Under the pieces are notes generated by a model that was given only the letters and a program-made list of their open reading frames with translations, did not search any database and was not told the DNA's origin. A DNA stretch of 64,000 nucleotides from Albugo candida (Eukaryota; Oomycota; Peronosporomycetes; Albuginales), in assembly GCA_040437565.1 (NCBI GenBank), contig JBDOQK010000025.1, positions 62,001 to 126,000 of the forward strand, written 5' to 3'. Both the position numbers and the translations under genes were made by a program. How positions within the stretch are numbered: position 1 is the stretch's first letter; each line of letters opens with the position of its first letter. Shown piece by piece: positions 43,332-54,742 of the stretch.

Positions 43332-46289
43332 ATGACATTCCCGCATTCCTCCTCTTCTGTATCGATTCCAGCGTCCAAACCTTTTTTTCTCGAGTCTTCA
43401 CATGAAGTATTTCAATCTTCTCACTATTCGGCATCTCCTCCAGCTGTAAACACAGCTTTTGGCAGTGTTTTAGACCAGTTACATTCCGAACAAAAAAGCA
43501 CTATTGAAGCTCTTACGTACCAAGTCCAATTTTATCGACAGCGCGAAGAGCGGTCCAGAAAAGAAGCCGATACACTTCGAACGTACGATATCTTCCCATA
43601 TTTTCTTGCGAAGCTCACTTAATTTCTCATTTTTAGGCAATTACTCGCGGTAGAATGCGATCAAGACGTCAAAGGCTTACTAGAAAGTATTGCGAGTATG
43701 ACAGATGAGAATAGAAAGCTCGGAGAGCAAATGGATAGCTTACATGCCAAGGAGGAACAGAGGCAAAATGAAGAGAGGGAACTGAAAAGCCAATTGGATT
43801 CTGCTCATGAACAACTTAAAGACGCTAGGAATAAGATGACTGGTTTTCAAAATGCTATGGAACAGCTGGAGTTGAAGCTTCAACGTAAAGAGGCACAGGT
43901 ACAAACACATTGGATGAGCTTAGAGCAAGATTCCCGAACACTAAAGTTGGAATGTGAACGCTGGCAACAAGAAGCAAATAAGTCTTCTCAAAAAGTTTCT
44001 ATGCTCGAAAAAGAACTAGATGCTGTAAAAAAAGAGTACGATTTGCTGCACAACGAGAGAATCAAAACGCAGGCTGAACGGACGAGTGACAGCTCGCGAT
44101 ATTCAAGAGAATTAGGAGCGATAAAGGCAGAACTGGCGGCCTGTGAGGAAGCCAAACGAATCGCTGAAGCAGAATTGACAGATCTGAACTTATCAATGAC
44201 TTCGGAAAAGAGTAAATTGGAATCTGTCATTAGTGAAAACAGACAAGAGCTAGACAGAGTAAAAGAAGCACTCGAGCGCTCTAATGGCATGCTTGCGTTG
44301 CATGAGAAGCGTCTTAGTACTGATGAGGATCGGCTAAAAGAAAGTGAAAGCTCACGGCAAAATCTGATTGCCAAAATTGCCAGTTTGGAACATGAGAAGA
44401 AACACATTAACATGCAGCAACTAAAGCTTGAGAGGGATTTGGAAGTTGCTCAGTCTGAGTTGAAAAGCGCCAAGCTTCGCTTGTCGAGTCGAGATGATAG
44501 CGTCATGAAAACAACTCTGAAGACGGAATTACAATTATTGAAAGATCGAATGCGTCTCGAGATTAAAGCTGAGAAGGAAGAACTCAAACGTCAAAAGGAG
44601 CAATTGGAATGTGATTTGGCCTCATTGAATACTGATCTACGCCACAAAGAGATGAAGATAGGACGTCTGGAAACAGAGATTCATAGTCGCGATGGGCATA
44701 TCAAAAGTATGCAATTTGAAGCAATACAATACCGCGAGAAGCTAGAGATCTCACAGAAGGAAATTGATAGATTGAATGCTCAATTTCTTGAGTATAGAGA
44801 CTGTAGGTCGTCCTTTGTTGAACGTCTTGATAATGGTTTTCGCGAGCTCTTGGATGATCAAGATAGTTTGGAAGCTATCAAACAAGAAGTTTTGTCGTTA
44901 CGGAAAATCAATTCTGAATGGGAACTAAAAATGGCAAGGAATCAAAATCAAATTGATATGTTGGAGCGTGAAAAAAAGCATCTGAAGGCACAGTCGGCTG
45001 AATCCATCGCTGTACTCCAGTCCAAGTTGGAAGCAACCGATCAACAATTACAAGCAAAAGAAGAGAAAATCTCGCAATTGAAGCATTTTTCGAGAAGAGT
45101 GGCATTGATGGAAAAGGAGAAATGTCGACTTGAAGAAGAAATCGCGACTTACGAAAGCGATAAGACCCAACTCGCTGATATCGAGCATCAAAGATTGAAA
45201 CATTTGCAAAATCAATTGCAGCAGAAAGAAAACGAGAAACAAGAACTTTATGATCGCTTATTGGAGCTGCAGCATGTGAAGATGCAAGACGATTGTGCAT
45301 TGAAGGAAGTACGTCGTCAGTGTCAAGAGCGCGAGTTAGAGAAGTTGGCCGCATTGAAAGAAACCGAACGACTCGAAAAAATTATTTCTGATTTGGAAGC
45401 GACAGTTGAACAAACTCGAGAAGCCAATTGCACAATGACGGAAGAAAAAAGCGCCCGCGAAAAGAAATTGTTGCAGGAACGAAAGGAGATGCATATTGAA
45501 ATGCAGGAACTAATTCGTCGCATTGAAGCTGTTGGGAAACGCAACAGTGAGCTTGGAAACAAAGTAACAAAATTATTACAGCAGTCAAAGTCCGATCAAG
45601 CTCAAGTCCTCGCTATGAATACTACTATTAAGAACCACCAAAGAAAATTGAAGCGTTATGAGCAAGATCTAACCAAACTTCAAGCAACACTGACCAAAGA
45701 GACCCAGGCCAAAGAAGACGCTGAGCGAACTTCGCATCAGCTTCGCTCTCTGAAAGAAACGTATCAACATGAATTGAGCCAACTTCGAGCAACGGAAGGC
45801 AATAAACCTGACACAGCACGAGAAATTCTCGAACGAGAGCGTGATCAAGCACTTGAACGAATCAATACATTACTCAACTGTCAAGATCAGATGAAGGAAA
45901 CCGCAGAAAAACATACCACACAGCTGATCGAAGAAATCGAGCAACTACAACAACTTTTGAAGAATGAACGGAAGCGCTCTGAGACACTACATTCAAACGA
46001 GAAGGCTCTCTTACACGATCTACAACAACGGACAGCGGCTTTGGATAAATTGGAACATGCGTATGTGATGTTACGGAAGGAACGCATCGAACGCAAACGA
46101 TCGATACTGATCGAACCGGCTTCTTCAGAACCTCCCATTTACATATCACCGGAATCAGACACAAGGAATCACTCTCCTTCATCGAGTCCAACGGAATCGA
46201 CCCGAAGCCCATACGAAAGTTTGGTATCTCGTGACCTCGCTGTTCTATTATCAAATTTGGAGAAGATGTCGGATAGCACACAAACCTGA
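43332..46289 (+). CDS. Long coiled-coil protein (967 residues), unidentified
   Basis: Two exons: 43332-43582, an intron 43583-43636 (54 nt, donor GTACGA) and 43637-46289; 2904 nt in frame. The first roughly 45 residues are Ser/Pro-rich and disordered. From about residue 50 to 900 the protein is almost pure heptad coiled coil rich in Glu, Lys, Gln and Leu (for example LTYQVQFYRQREERSRKEAD, HEKKHINMQQLKLERDLEV). The tail is Ser/Pro-rich (NHSPSSSPTESTRSPYES). This is the build of centrosomal, basal-body, golgin or tethering proteins; no family-specific motif lets me choose. Host oomycetes make flagellate zoospores, so a basal-body role is possible but is only a guess. It diverges from the MetRS gene. 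Confidence 0.8.
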
Positions 46290-47039
46290 CGATCATAGGC
46301 GCGCGACACTGAAGTTACAGGGAGAAGGAATGGGTTATCCAAAGCAGAGATCTGCTCGATTCATGGATTTCTTGCAAGTTCATGGAGAAACTTTGGAGTG
46401 ATTATGTGTTTTTTTACAAAAATCCAACCGTTGCAGCACGCAGACTACCTCAATGATCTCTGGTCTCATAAAGTGAGCTTTCGGCCGTCGACCACTCGGA
46501 AATGATTTCAACGCCAGTAATGCGATCCCTTTAAGCAAACAAATGCGAGCATTTATGAAAAAGTGCATAGTGTCGAGTCGATTTGGTGAGATGGCATCAA
46601 TGACTGTAAATAATACACTGCTTCAGAAAGATTCTCTTAGTATTTTGTATCAGTCAGTCGGAATGCAGAAAAAGACGTTTTCGTTTACATCGTATGAATA
46701 CAGCAATAAGAACGTGATGCACTAATAAGAATGCTTTCGGATCAAACAATAAAATTGCGGGAAGAAGTATTATTGCAGAACAAAGCCATTGAGAGTATCG
46801 TATTCGATACTGACTTTTCGTGTCTACAGATTTGTTACAAAGTGAGCGTTCAAAGGACACGGAAGTGACCAAGTGTGTGCTTTACACAATTGCATTGACA
46901 CATAATACATGCCAGCCTTCACAATGATTGGATGAAAAGGATGGCATTTCCTCCAATCCAGCTGCATCATCATAATTTGTCTTTGTATACTCGCTATACG
47001 CTGTTACCATCACGATATTCGTTTTGAGAGTTGCAAGCA
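46290..47039. other. Intergenic, no gene seen
   Basis: About 750 bp between the coiled-coil gene and the SPOUT1-type gene. Only frames of about 60-70 codons are present, none with recognisable features. The SPOUT1 promoter must lie at its right end. Confidence 0.5.
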
Positions 47040-48303
47040 ATGATCAGCAGCGAATCAAGTGACGAAGAGCTTCCTCTACGACAAAGAACGCACGCAACGC
47101 CACTAAAGAGAAATACAACGGATACGGGTAAAAAAAGTAACAAGAAAAATAAAGTTCGATCAGAAGCTACCGACAAGAAAACTTCTGATCGGAATACTAT
47201 CAGTAGTGATGTCAAAATTGCACGCAAAGCACTTTGTGATGGGAAAATAGATGCGGATCTGAACACTTCCGTACAGAGAGGTAGAATGCAAACTGTGACC
47301 ATCGCGCTTCCGGGCTCTATTATCGAAAATGCCCAAACAAAAGAGCTGAAAACGTATTTGGCCGGCCAAATTGCTCGAGCTGCAGTTATATACCAAGTCC
47401 ATGAGATTGTTGTATACGACGATCATCTTGGTCAGAAATCTTCTGAAAGTGGTCCTCAAGCGTCAGAGACTATCCAGCGAGATGCGTACGATTGCCACGT
47501 ATTCCTAATGAGAATCTTGCAATATCTGGAAACGCCACAATATCTTCGTAAACAGCTTTTTCCCAAACATACAGACCTCAGTTGTGCCGGCTTACTGAAT
47601 CCATTGGACATTCCACATCATGTACGATCGACAGAACAAAGCGTTTATAGAGAAGGAGTGGTATCCGATCGAATGCTGAGAGAAAAAGAAGGATCGTACG
47701 TGTACGTTGGACTCCAAAAAGAGGTTCGAGTCGATAAACGTATCCATCCTGGCATTCGTGTGACTGTCAAGTTGGACCAAACGACAAAACATTCGAAGAA
47801 ATGTAAGCTTTCTCAATCGATGGAAATGCTTATACGTGTACTGACACCTATGAACAGTGTTAGGAACACTTGTATCTCCACTAGAACCACGACAGAAAAC
47901 TGGGATCTACTGGGGATACAACTGTCGATTTGCTTCATCGCTTCGACATGTATGGCAAGAATCTCCATTTGAAAATGGTTATGATCTTAAAATTGGAACT
48001 TCGGAACGCGGTAATAAATCCACAAACGACTCAACATTCTCCTTACCAGCTTTCAAACATGCTTTGATCGTGTTTGGTGGAGTTGCTGGAATTGAAGAAT
48101 GTGTGGGCAGCGATGAAACGATAGCGCTTTCAGGTGAAGAGAGTCATAAATTGTTTGACATGTGGGTGAATACATGCCCCTCCCAAGGAAGTCGGACCAT
48201 CCGGACTGAAGAAGCAGTACTGATATCGCTCTCTGCATTGACGCCCCACCTACGCACGTCTGCTGAGAGCCCAGAAACTGTACTGGGAGCTTTGGGAGTA
48301 TGA
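47040..48303 (+). CDS. SPOUT1: SPOUT1/CENP-32-type RNA methyltransferase
   Basis: A SPOUT-fold SAM-dependent RNA methyltransferase; the human homologue (C9orf114/CENP-32) is linked to RNA methylation and spindle assembly. CDS: 47040-47802 plus 47858-48303, with a 55-nt intron (47803-47857, GTAAGC...CAG); 402 residues. I start at ATG 47040 because the open frame upstream lacks ATG. The N-terminus is acidic/Ser then Lys-rich (about 1-60), likely nuclear-targeting. Family blocks are TVTIALPGSIIENAQ, ELKTYLAGQIARAA, ILQYLETPQYLRKQLFPKH, GLLNPLDIPHH, YREGVV and VGLQKEVRVDK, then after the intron TGIYWGYNCRFASSL, GYDLKIGTSERG, HALIVFGGVAGIE and the SPOUT knot NTCPSQGSRTIRTEEAVLIS. It converges on the cyclase gene, 190 bp apart. 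Confidence 0.93.
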
Positions 48304-48493
48304 GATGTGCTCATGTGCAATGACTTTCCAGTATGGTATCACTACATTGCTCCGAGTCACGACGTAGAAATCCGCTTTTTGCGCGTTTCACAAGTAGGCG
48401 CATTGAAAGTCTATAGAGAAAGCGAGTGATCGCAACAAGAAAAGCTATTTTGCCATACATTTATGCCACTTATTCGATCGCAGTCTAATCGTC

Positions 48494-51400
48494 TCAATAG
48501 CCTGCTACATAGCGATATCCTTTCCAATCCGGTGGTGCCTCAAAATCATACTCTTTGAGAACTTGCATGAGATGCTTACAAGGTCCATCTTGAGGTCGAA
48601 TTTGAAGCGCGTGTGTGAGATAATGGCGCGCTTTGGCCCAATCTCCAGCAATATACGCTTCCACAGCACTCGATCCAGATTCAAGAAATGCAGGTTCGAG
48701 TCGTTCACGAATTTCCATATACTCTGGATCATTTTCAAAATCGACTGGTTGCTGCATACCGCTGGTTGGATCGATTTTGGGCGTGCCAAAGCCTTTCTTC
48801 ATGACGGTCACATCCAATGTATAGACTGTCAACGGCGTATCGACACCGCGAATGCTGATACGATCCATCTTGCGAGTGAATCGTCTTGCTGCTGGCGATA
48901 ATAAGGCAACAAACCAGTGTGATAAATTGAGAGGAGTCATGTAGATTTTAGACCCAGCTTCCAATCGATCAGCCATCTCCACATGAGGAGATATATATGT
49001 CGCATCAATTTTACATCGTGATCCGATAGCACCTTCCACTGCCCATCCGACATGCATACCGAATCCCATTTTTATGCGAAAATCAGGTCCAAATCGCTTG
49101 ACGACACTCTTTCGGCTCAGATATTCCGTCAAACTTCCATTCGTATTGGCATTATCCAAATCGATCAAACATTTCATAAATGCTGTCAGAGCGCTGTCAG
49201 CCATTTCTGTGGGTGTGATACGACGTGGAACGACGCCAGCGCCAGGATTCAACGGACAACGCACAGTTTGATTCACAAGTACTCGATCTTCTTCCGTTGG
49301 CAAGTCTGTAAATCGAGAGAATCGAGGCAGTTCACCATCACATATTTTCCACGATAAAAGGAACGCATCACCGACGTTTTTGTTGGCCATTCCGTAATAA
49401 TGATGGGTTCCCGAGTGCATGATATCGCCCAATTTATTGACATACACCATAACTTCCTCCTGAAGGCATTCCGTAGTATCCGTGAATTGTCGAATGTCAC
49501 AAAAGCCGTATATGGCAGTGATCTTTTTGCCTGGAAGCATTGGATCTAGATCCCCCGAGCCCATATTCTTGCCAATTATGTCGGCTCCAGCAGCCCCAAA
49601 ACCGACTTGCATAAGTCGTCCAACCTTGAAAAGTGTGAGCTCGAGAAGTGCAGTTTCGAATCCTAATTCCTTGGCATCTTTATGGATTTTAGCGTCATTT
49701 CCCGAAGTTGTGACACTAACCATTGGATTCTCCACAAGTTTTCTGACAATATCCATCATACGCTCAATTGGCTGCAAAACCAACGAACGAGAGATTCCAA
49801 TAAATGCATTCGAACCAGCGACGAGGACGATCATAATAAACACTGTTTTCAGTATGCTGAAAGCAGCTCCCGTGGATGTTGCCGAGGATACATCAAACAC
49901 AGCAAGACTTGAGCATGCACTGGTGAGATCGGCCTTATCGACAGCTACAAAGAGAGTGTTGTAACATCCGTTGTACTTGACAATATTCATCTCAATGGAG
50001 CGCAAGGACGTGATAACATCCTCGTAATTGCGGTACATATCTGCAAAACTCCACTTGTTGGATGGATTTGTCTCTTGCGTGTAGGAAGAGGATGCATTCC
50101 CACCCACTTGAAATCGAATTGAGGCAATGTCATCGTACAAATCTGACATGCTGTGATTTGTGAGCTGAAAGTACACAAGCTTGCCTCCATCACGCACGTA
50201 TCCTTCCAATAAACGACGATACTCCGTACTCGAAGTGAGCAAGTAACCGGAGCTCAAAAGCATGTGAATCGGACGAAGCCCATAGTCCTGATACTGGAGT
50301 GTTGTATCAGAGTATCCACCATCAAAGACTGGAAGCACCATAATGAGAAACAGAACCAAAATGACAACACGTTGAATGGTTACTTCTCCCATACGGCTTC
50401 CGACTTTGCTTTCTTGCAGCTGGTCGGCATTTTGATCTTGATGTTTCCATTTCAAAAGCTTCACAACGCGAAACAATCGAACTGCTCGAACCACACGAAC
50501 AATCCGACCGGCTTTACTTCCCGTTTTGGTGGCTTTACTAGCNNNNNNNNNNNNNNNNNNNNNNNNNNNNNNNNNNNNNNNNNNNNNNNNNNNNNNNNNN
50601 NNNNNNNNNNNNNNNNNNNNNNNNNNNNNNNNNNNNNNNNNNTCAAGAAATGCAGGTTCGAGTCGTTCACGAATTTCCATATACTCTGGATCATTTTCAA
50701 AATCGACTGGTTGCTGCATACCGCTGGTTGGATCGATTTTGGGCGTGCCAAAGCCTTTCTTCATGACGGTCACATCCAATGTATAGACTGTCAACGGCGT
50801 ATCGACACCGCGAATGCTGATACGATCCATCTTGCGAGTGAATCGTCTTGCTGCTGGCGATAATAAGGCAACAAACCAGTGTGATAAATTGAGAGGAGTC
50901 ATGTAGATTTTAGACCCAGCTTCCAATCGATCAGCCATCTCCACATGAGGAGATATATATGTCGCATCAATTTTACATCGTGATCCGATAGCACCTTCCA
51001 CTGCCCATCCGACATGCATACCGAATCCCATTTTTATGCGAAAATCAGGTCCAAATCGCTTGACGACACTCTTTCGGCTCAGATATTCCGTCAAACTTCC
51101 ATTCGTATTGGCATTATCCAAATCGATCAAACATTTCATAAATGCTGTCAGAGCGCTGTCAGCCATTTCTGTGGGTGTGATACGACGTGGAACGACGCCA
51201 GCGCCAGGATTCAACGGACAACGCACAGTTTGATTCACAAGTACTCGATCTTCTTCCGTTGGCAAGTCTGTAAATCGAGAGAATCGAGGCAGTTCACCAT
51301 CACATATTTTCCACGATAAAAGGAACGCATCACCGACGTTTTTGTTGGCCATTCCGTAATAATGATGGGTTCCCGAGTGCATGATATCGCCCAATTTATT

Positions 51401-52987
51401 GACATACACCATAACTTCCTCCTGAAGGCATTCCGTAGTATCCGTGAATTGTCGAATGTCACAAAAGCCGTATATGGCAGTGATCTTTTTGCCTGGAAGC
51501 ATTGGATCTAGATCCCCCGAGCCCATATTCTTGCCAATTATGTCGGCTCCAGCAGCCCCAAAACCGACTTGCATAAGTCGTCCAACCTTGAAAAGTGTGA
51601 GCTCGAGAAGTGCAGTTTCGAATCCTAATTCCTTGGCATCTTTATGGATTTTAGCGTCATTTCCCGAAGTTGTGACACTAACCATTGGATTCTCCACAAG
51701 TTTTCTGACAATATCCATCATACGCTCAATTGGCTGCAAAACCAACGAACGAGAGATTCCAATAAATGCATTCGAACCAGCGACGAGGACGATCATAATA
51801 AACACTGTTTTCAGTATGCTGAAAGCAGCTCCCGTGGATGTTGCCGAGGATACATCAAACACAGCAAGACTTGAGCATGCACTGGTGAGATCGGCCTTAT
51901 CGACAGCTACAAAGAGAGTGTTGTAACATCCGTTGTACTTGACAATATTCATCTCAATGGAGCGCAAGGACGTGATAACATCCTCGTAATTGCGGTACAT
52001 ATCTGCAAAACTCCACTTGTTGGATGGATTTGTCTCTTGCGTGTAGGAAGAGGATGCATTCCCACCCACTTGAAATCGAATTGAGGCAATGTCATCGTAC
52101 AAATCTGACATGCTGTGATTTGTGAGCTGAAAGTACACAAGCTTGCCTCCATCACGCACGTATCCTTCCAATAAACGACGATACTCCGTACTCGAAGTGA
52201 GCAAGTAACCGGAGCTCAAAAGCATGTGAATCGGACGAAGCCCATAGTCCTGATACTGGAGTGTTGTATCAGAGTATCCACCATCAAAGACTGGAAGCAC
52301 CATAATGAGAAACAGAACCAAAATGACAACACGTTGAATGGTTACTTCTCCCATACGGCTTCCGACTTTGCTTTCTTGCAGCTGGTCGGCATTTTGATCT
52401 TGATGTTTCCATTTCAAAAGCTTCACAACGCGAAACAATCGAACTGCTCGAACCACACGAACAATCCGACCGGCTTTACTTCCCGTTTTGGTGGCTTTAC
52501 TAGCCTTCATGGAAGCTTTCGGACTGACAATTTCATCCCAAACCCAACCAATATCAGGAAGAACGGAGAAAGTTGCAATAAGATCGAGTAGAAAGTAAAA
52601 GCTGAAGAGATAATTGGGTCGAGCGTAACAGGAAAGGAGAAATTCGATGGTGAACAAAACAAGACTCGTTGTCGCGAGTGTATAAAACGAGTTATCTGCC
52701 GATTTGTGGAATAAACTCAGACGGATATCGTCGCCGAAAAGAGCGTATATGGTGACAATCAGCATCATGATAGTGAACCATTTTGCATCCAACAATAAGA
52801 AAATTTGGCGCTTCCATGGAGACATTTGCTCATATTGCTGCTGGGGAGTGAGTGTCGCCTTTTTTTTCTTGCTGTAAATGGATCCCAAGACTTCCTTCAA
52901 CAAGTTTTGTTTCGGCGGTGATTTTGATACTAAACCGTGTTTATCCTTTACATTTACTTCGGGTGCTACACGATGAGATGAATGCAT
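48494..52987 (-). CDS. Membrane class III nucleotide cyclase with voltage-sensor-like N-terminus (falsely doubled by a gap)
   Basis: Bases 48681-50542 recur at 50643-52504 across gap 50543-50642 with no difference in any stretch I compared. Counted once, the protein is 843 residues. Four N-terminal helices resemble a voltage sensor: FTIMMLIVTIYALFG, TLATTSLVLFTIEFLLSCYA, FYFLLDLIATFSVLPDIG and an S4-like RIVRVVRAVRLFRVVKLLK with Arg/Lys at regular spacing. A fifth helix (VVILVLFLIMVLPVF) and an extra-membrane segment follow, then a helix at about 395-415 (FIMIVLVAGSNAFIG). The cyclase domain (about 500-740) has metal Asp in GFCDIRQFTD (about 509) and NVGDAFLLSW (about 554), and Lys and Asp where ATP-specific enzymes have them (NKNVGD, KIDATY). 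I therefore favour adenylyl over guanylyl cyclase. The usual Asn of the VNxAxR motif reads Glu (HVEMADRLE). A short TPR-like tail ends the protein. No pore signature is seen. Confidence 0.85.
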   Translation of the reverse strand: MHSSHRVAPEVNVKDKHGLVSKSPPKQNLLKEVLGSIYSKKKKATLTPQQQYEQMSPWKRQIFLLLDAKWFTIMMLIVTIYALFGDDIRLSLFHKSADNSFYTLATTSLVLFTIEFLLSCYARPNYLFSFYFLLDLIATFSVLPDIGWVWDEIVSPKASMKASKATKTGSKAGRIVRVVRAVRLFRVVKLLKWKHQDQNADQLQESKVGSRMGEVTIQRVVILVLFLIMVLPVFDGGYSDTTLQYQDYGLRPIHMLLSSGYLLTSSTEYRRLLEGYVRDGGKLVYFQLTNHSMSDLYDDIASIRFQVGGNASSSYTQETNPSNKWSFADMYRNYEDVITSLRSIEMNIVKYNGCYNTLFVAVDKADLTSACSSLAVFDVSSATSTGAAFSILKTVFIMIVLVAGSNAFIGISRSLVLQPIERMMDIVRKLVENPMVSVTTSGNDAKIHKDAKELGFETALLELTLFKVGRLMQVGFGAAGADIIGKNMGSGDLDPMLPGKKITAIYGFCDIRQFTDTTECLQEEVMVYVNKLGDIMHSGTHHYYGMANKNVGDAFLLSWKICDGELPRFSRFTDLPTEEDRVLVNQTVRCPLNPGAGVVPRRITPTEMADSALTAFMKCLIDLDNANTNGSLTEYLSRKSVVKRFGPDFRIKMGFGMHVGWAVEGAIGSRCKIDATYISPHVEMADRLEAGSKIYMTPLNLSHWFVALLSPAARRFTRKMDRISIRGVDTPLTVYTLDVTVMKKGFGTPKIDPTSGMQQPVDFENDPEYMEIRERLEPAFLXXXXXXXXXXXXXXXXXXXXXXXXXXXXXXXXXXASKATKTGSKAGRIVRVVRAVRLFRVVKLLKWKHQDQNADQLQESKVGSRMGEVTIQRVVILVLFLIMVLPVFDGGYSDTTLQYQDYGLRPIHMLLSSGYLLTSSTEYRRLLEGYVRDGGKLVYFQLTNHSMSDLYDDIASIRFQVGGNASSSYTQETNPSNKWSFADMYRNYEDVITSLRSIEMNIVKYNGCYNTLFVAVDKADLTSACSSLAVFDVSSATSTGAAFSILKTVFIMIVLVAGSNAFIGISRSLVLQPIERMMDIVRKLVENPMVSVTTSGNDAKIHKDAKELGFETALLELTLFKVGRLMQVGFGAAGADIIGKNMGSGDLDPMLPGKKITAIYGFCDIRQFTDTTECLQEEVMVYVNKLGDIMHSGTHHYYGMANKNVGDAFLLSWKICDGELPRFSRFTDLPTEEDRVLVNQTVRCPLNPGAGVVPRRITPTEMADSALTAFMKCLIDLDNANTNGSLTEYLSRKSVVKRFGPDFRIKMGFGMHVGWAVEGAIGSRCKIDATYISPHVEMADRLEAGSKIYMTPLNLSHWFVALLSPAARRFTRKMDRISIRGVDTPLTVYTLDVTVMKKGFGTPKIDPTSGMQQPVDFENDPEYMEIRERLEPAFLESGSSAVEAYIAGDWAKARHYLTHALQIRPQDGPCKHLMQVLKEYDFEAPPDWKGYRYVAGY
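48681..52504. repeat. 1,862-bp direct repeat across a gap, probably false
   Basis: 48681-50542 equals 50643-52504 in every stretch compared. The gap 50543-50642 separates them, and each copy ends exactly at a gap edge, as expected for unmerged overlapping contigs. Confidence 0.9.
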
Positions 52988-53023
52988 TGCACGTTTTCAG
53001 ACCCTTTTCAGATAAAAATATAT

Positions 53024-53284
53024 TTATGCAGTCTGCTTAGAAAGAGACGTTGTTTGGTCTGACCAGTGGTGGCGAAGTTCGCTCGACAGTGTTGTGGGAG
53101 TACAATAAATTGATCTCTCTTCTTGTTCTCTTTTCGCTATACCGATTAGAAAAAGAGTAGCTGACGCATTTGTGCCATATTCATCCCTCTCTGTTTTAAG
53201 ATTGATCACTATCGCGATTGAGATGCCTTGTCGTATGGAGAATACCGCTCGAAATCTCTTCCTAGCGATTAAATGGTCTGTCAT
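53024..53284 (-). CDS. Small hypothetical ORF, 86 residues
   Basis: ATG 53284 to the stop at 53024; basic N-terminus (MTDHLIARKRFRAVF), no recognised domain. Part recurs at 54144-53983 because of gap 53883-53982. It lies upstream of the cyclase start on the same strand. It may be chance. Confidence 0.2.
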   Translation of the reverse strand: MTDHLIARKRFRAVFSIRQGISIAIVINLKTERDEYGTNASATLFLIGIAKREQEERSIYCTPTTLSSELRHHWSDQTTSLSKQTA

Positions 53285-54742
53285 GCTTTTGGCTATGGAA
53301 AGGCTTTTTATCGATTCTTTGGGAAGAGAGAATTTACGTGGAGACTGAAAGAATGAAGCAGCTGATAGTGTTTGCTGTTCGGCTACTACAGCGGAAGTAA
53401 TTTTTGAATTTGTCGATGGCTCGGAAGCTGTGTTCCGACAGTTTACAACATCTATTGAACGATGAGCTTACGTGAAGTTTAGCGACTGAGTATCGAGCTT
53501 TCACTGAGGCATGTAACCTCGGGTCTGGTCGTCCAGATGTACATGATGTAGATTCTCACGGTCACTTGTATTCGGTTGGAATCGATTGCGTTTGTGCTGG
53601 CAATCTTATGACGAGTCTATCATGCGTTTCAGATACTGTGTTTCACGGAGAAGGATTCTTGATATCTAGCCTAGCATTGCACCTATCGCTGAAGATTTGA
53701 TAGGAAAGGCATCTGAGGATCTGGAAGGCTACAAGGGAATACTAGCCTTTGACGTAGGCAATTGACGTACATTGAAGCGCGACGATGATGAGCGAATGGT
53801 ATCAATCACGGTATTTACAAGCACTCTTGTGGTGGGCGCAGAAGCAGTAACTTTGACTGGAATCAACAGTGGAAGCGAGGAGNNNNNNNNNNNNNNNNNN
53901 NNNNNNNNNNNNNNNNNNNNNNNNNNNNNNNNNNNNNNNNNNNNNNNNNNNNNNNNNNNNNNNNNNNNNNNNNNNNNNNNNNTTGTTCTCTTTTCGCTAT
54001 ACCGATTAGAAAAAGAGTAGCTGACGCATTTGTGCCATATTCATCCCTCTCTGTTTTAAGATTGATCACTATCGCGATTGAGATGCCTTGTCGTATGGAG
54101 AATACCGCTCGAAATCTCTTCCTAGCGATTAAATGGTCTGTCATGCTTTTGGCTATGGAAAGGCTTTTTATCGATTCTTTGGGAAGAGAGAATTTACGTG
54201 GAGACTGAAAGAATGAAGCAGCTGATAGTGTTTGCTGTTCGGCTACTACAGCGGAAGTAATTTTTGAATTTGTCGATGGCTCGGAAGCTGTGTTCCGACA
54301 GTTTACAACATCTATTGAACGATGAGCTTACGTGAAGTTTAGCGACTGAGTATCGAGCTTTCACTGAGGCATGTAACCTCGGGTCTGGTCGTCCAGATGT
54401 ACATGATGTAGATTCTCACGGTCACTTGTATTCGGTTGGAATCGATTGCGTTTGTGCTGGCAATCTTATGACGAGTCTATCATGCGTTTCAGATACTGTG
54501 TTTCACGGAGAAGGATTCTTGATATCTAGCCTAGCATTGCACCTATCGCTGAAGATTTGATAGGAAAGGCATCTGAGGATCTGGAAGGCTACAAGGGAAT
54601 ACTAGCCTTTGACGTAGGCAATTGACGTACATTGAAGCGCGACGATGATGAGCGAATGGTATCAATCACGGTATTTACAAGCACTCTTGTGGTGGGCGCA
54701 GAAGCAGTAACTTTGACTGGAATCAACAGTGGAAGCGAGGAG
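53123..54742. repeat. 760-bp direct repeat across a gap, probably false
   Basis: 53123-53882 matches 53983-54742 with no difference noticed, around gap 53883-53982. Confidence 0.88.

Noticed and set aside
48494-52987. A 1497-residue tandem double cyclase with two membrane domains, as in mammalian adenylyl cyclases
   Set aside because: The two halves match at nucleotide level and meet exactly at a 100-N gap; the real protein is most simply 843 residues with one cyclase domain.
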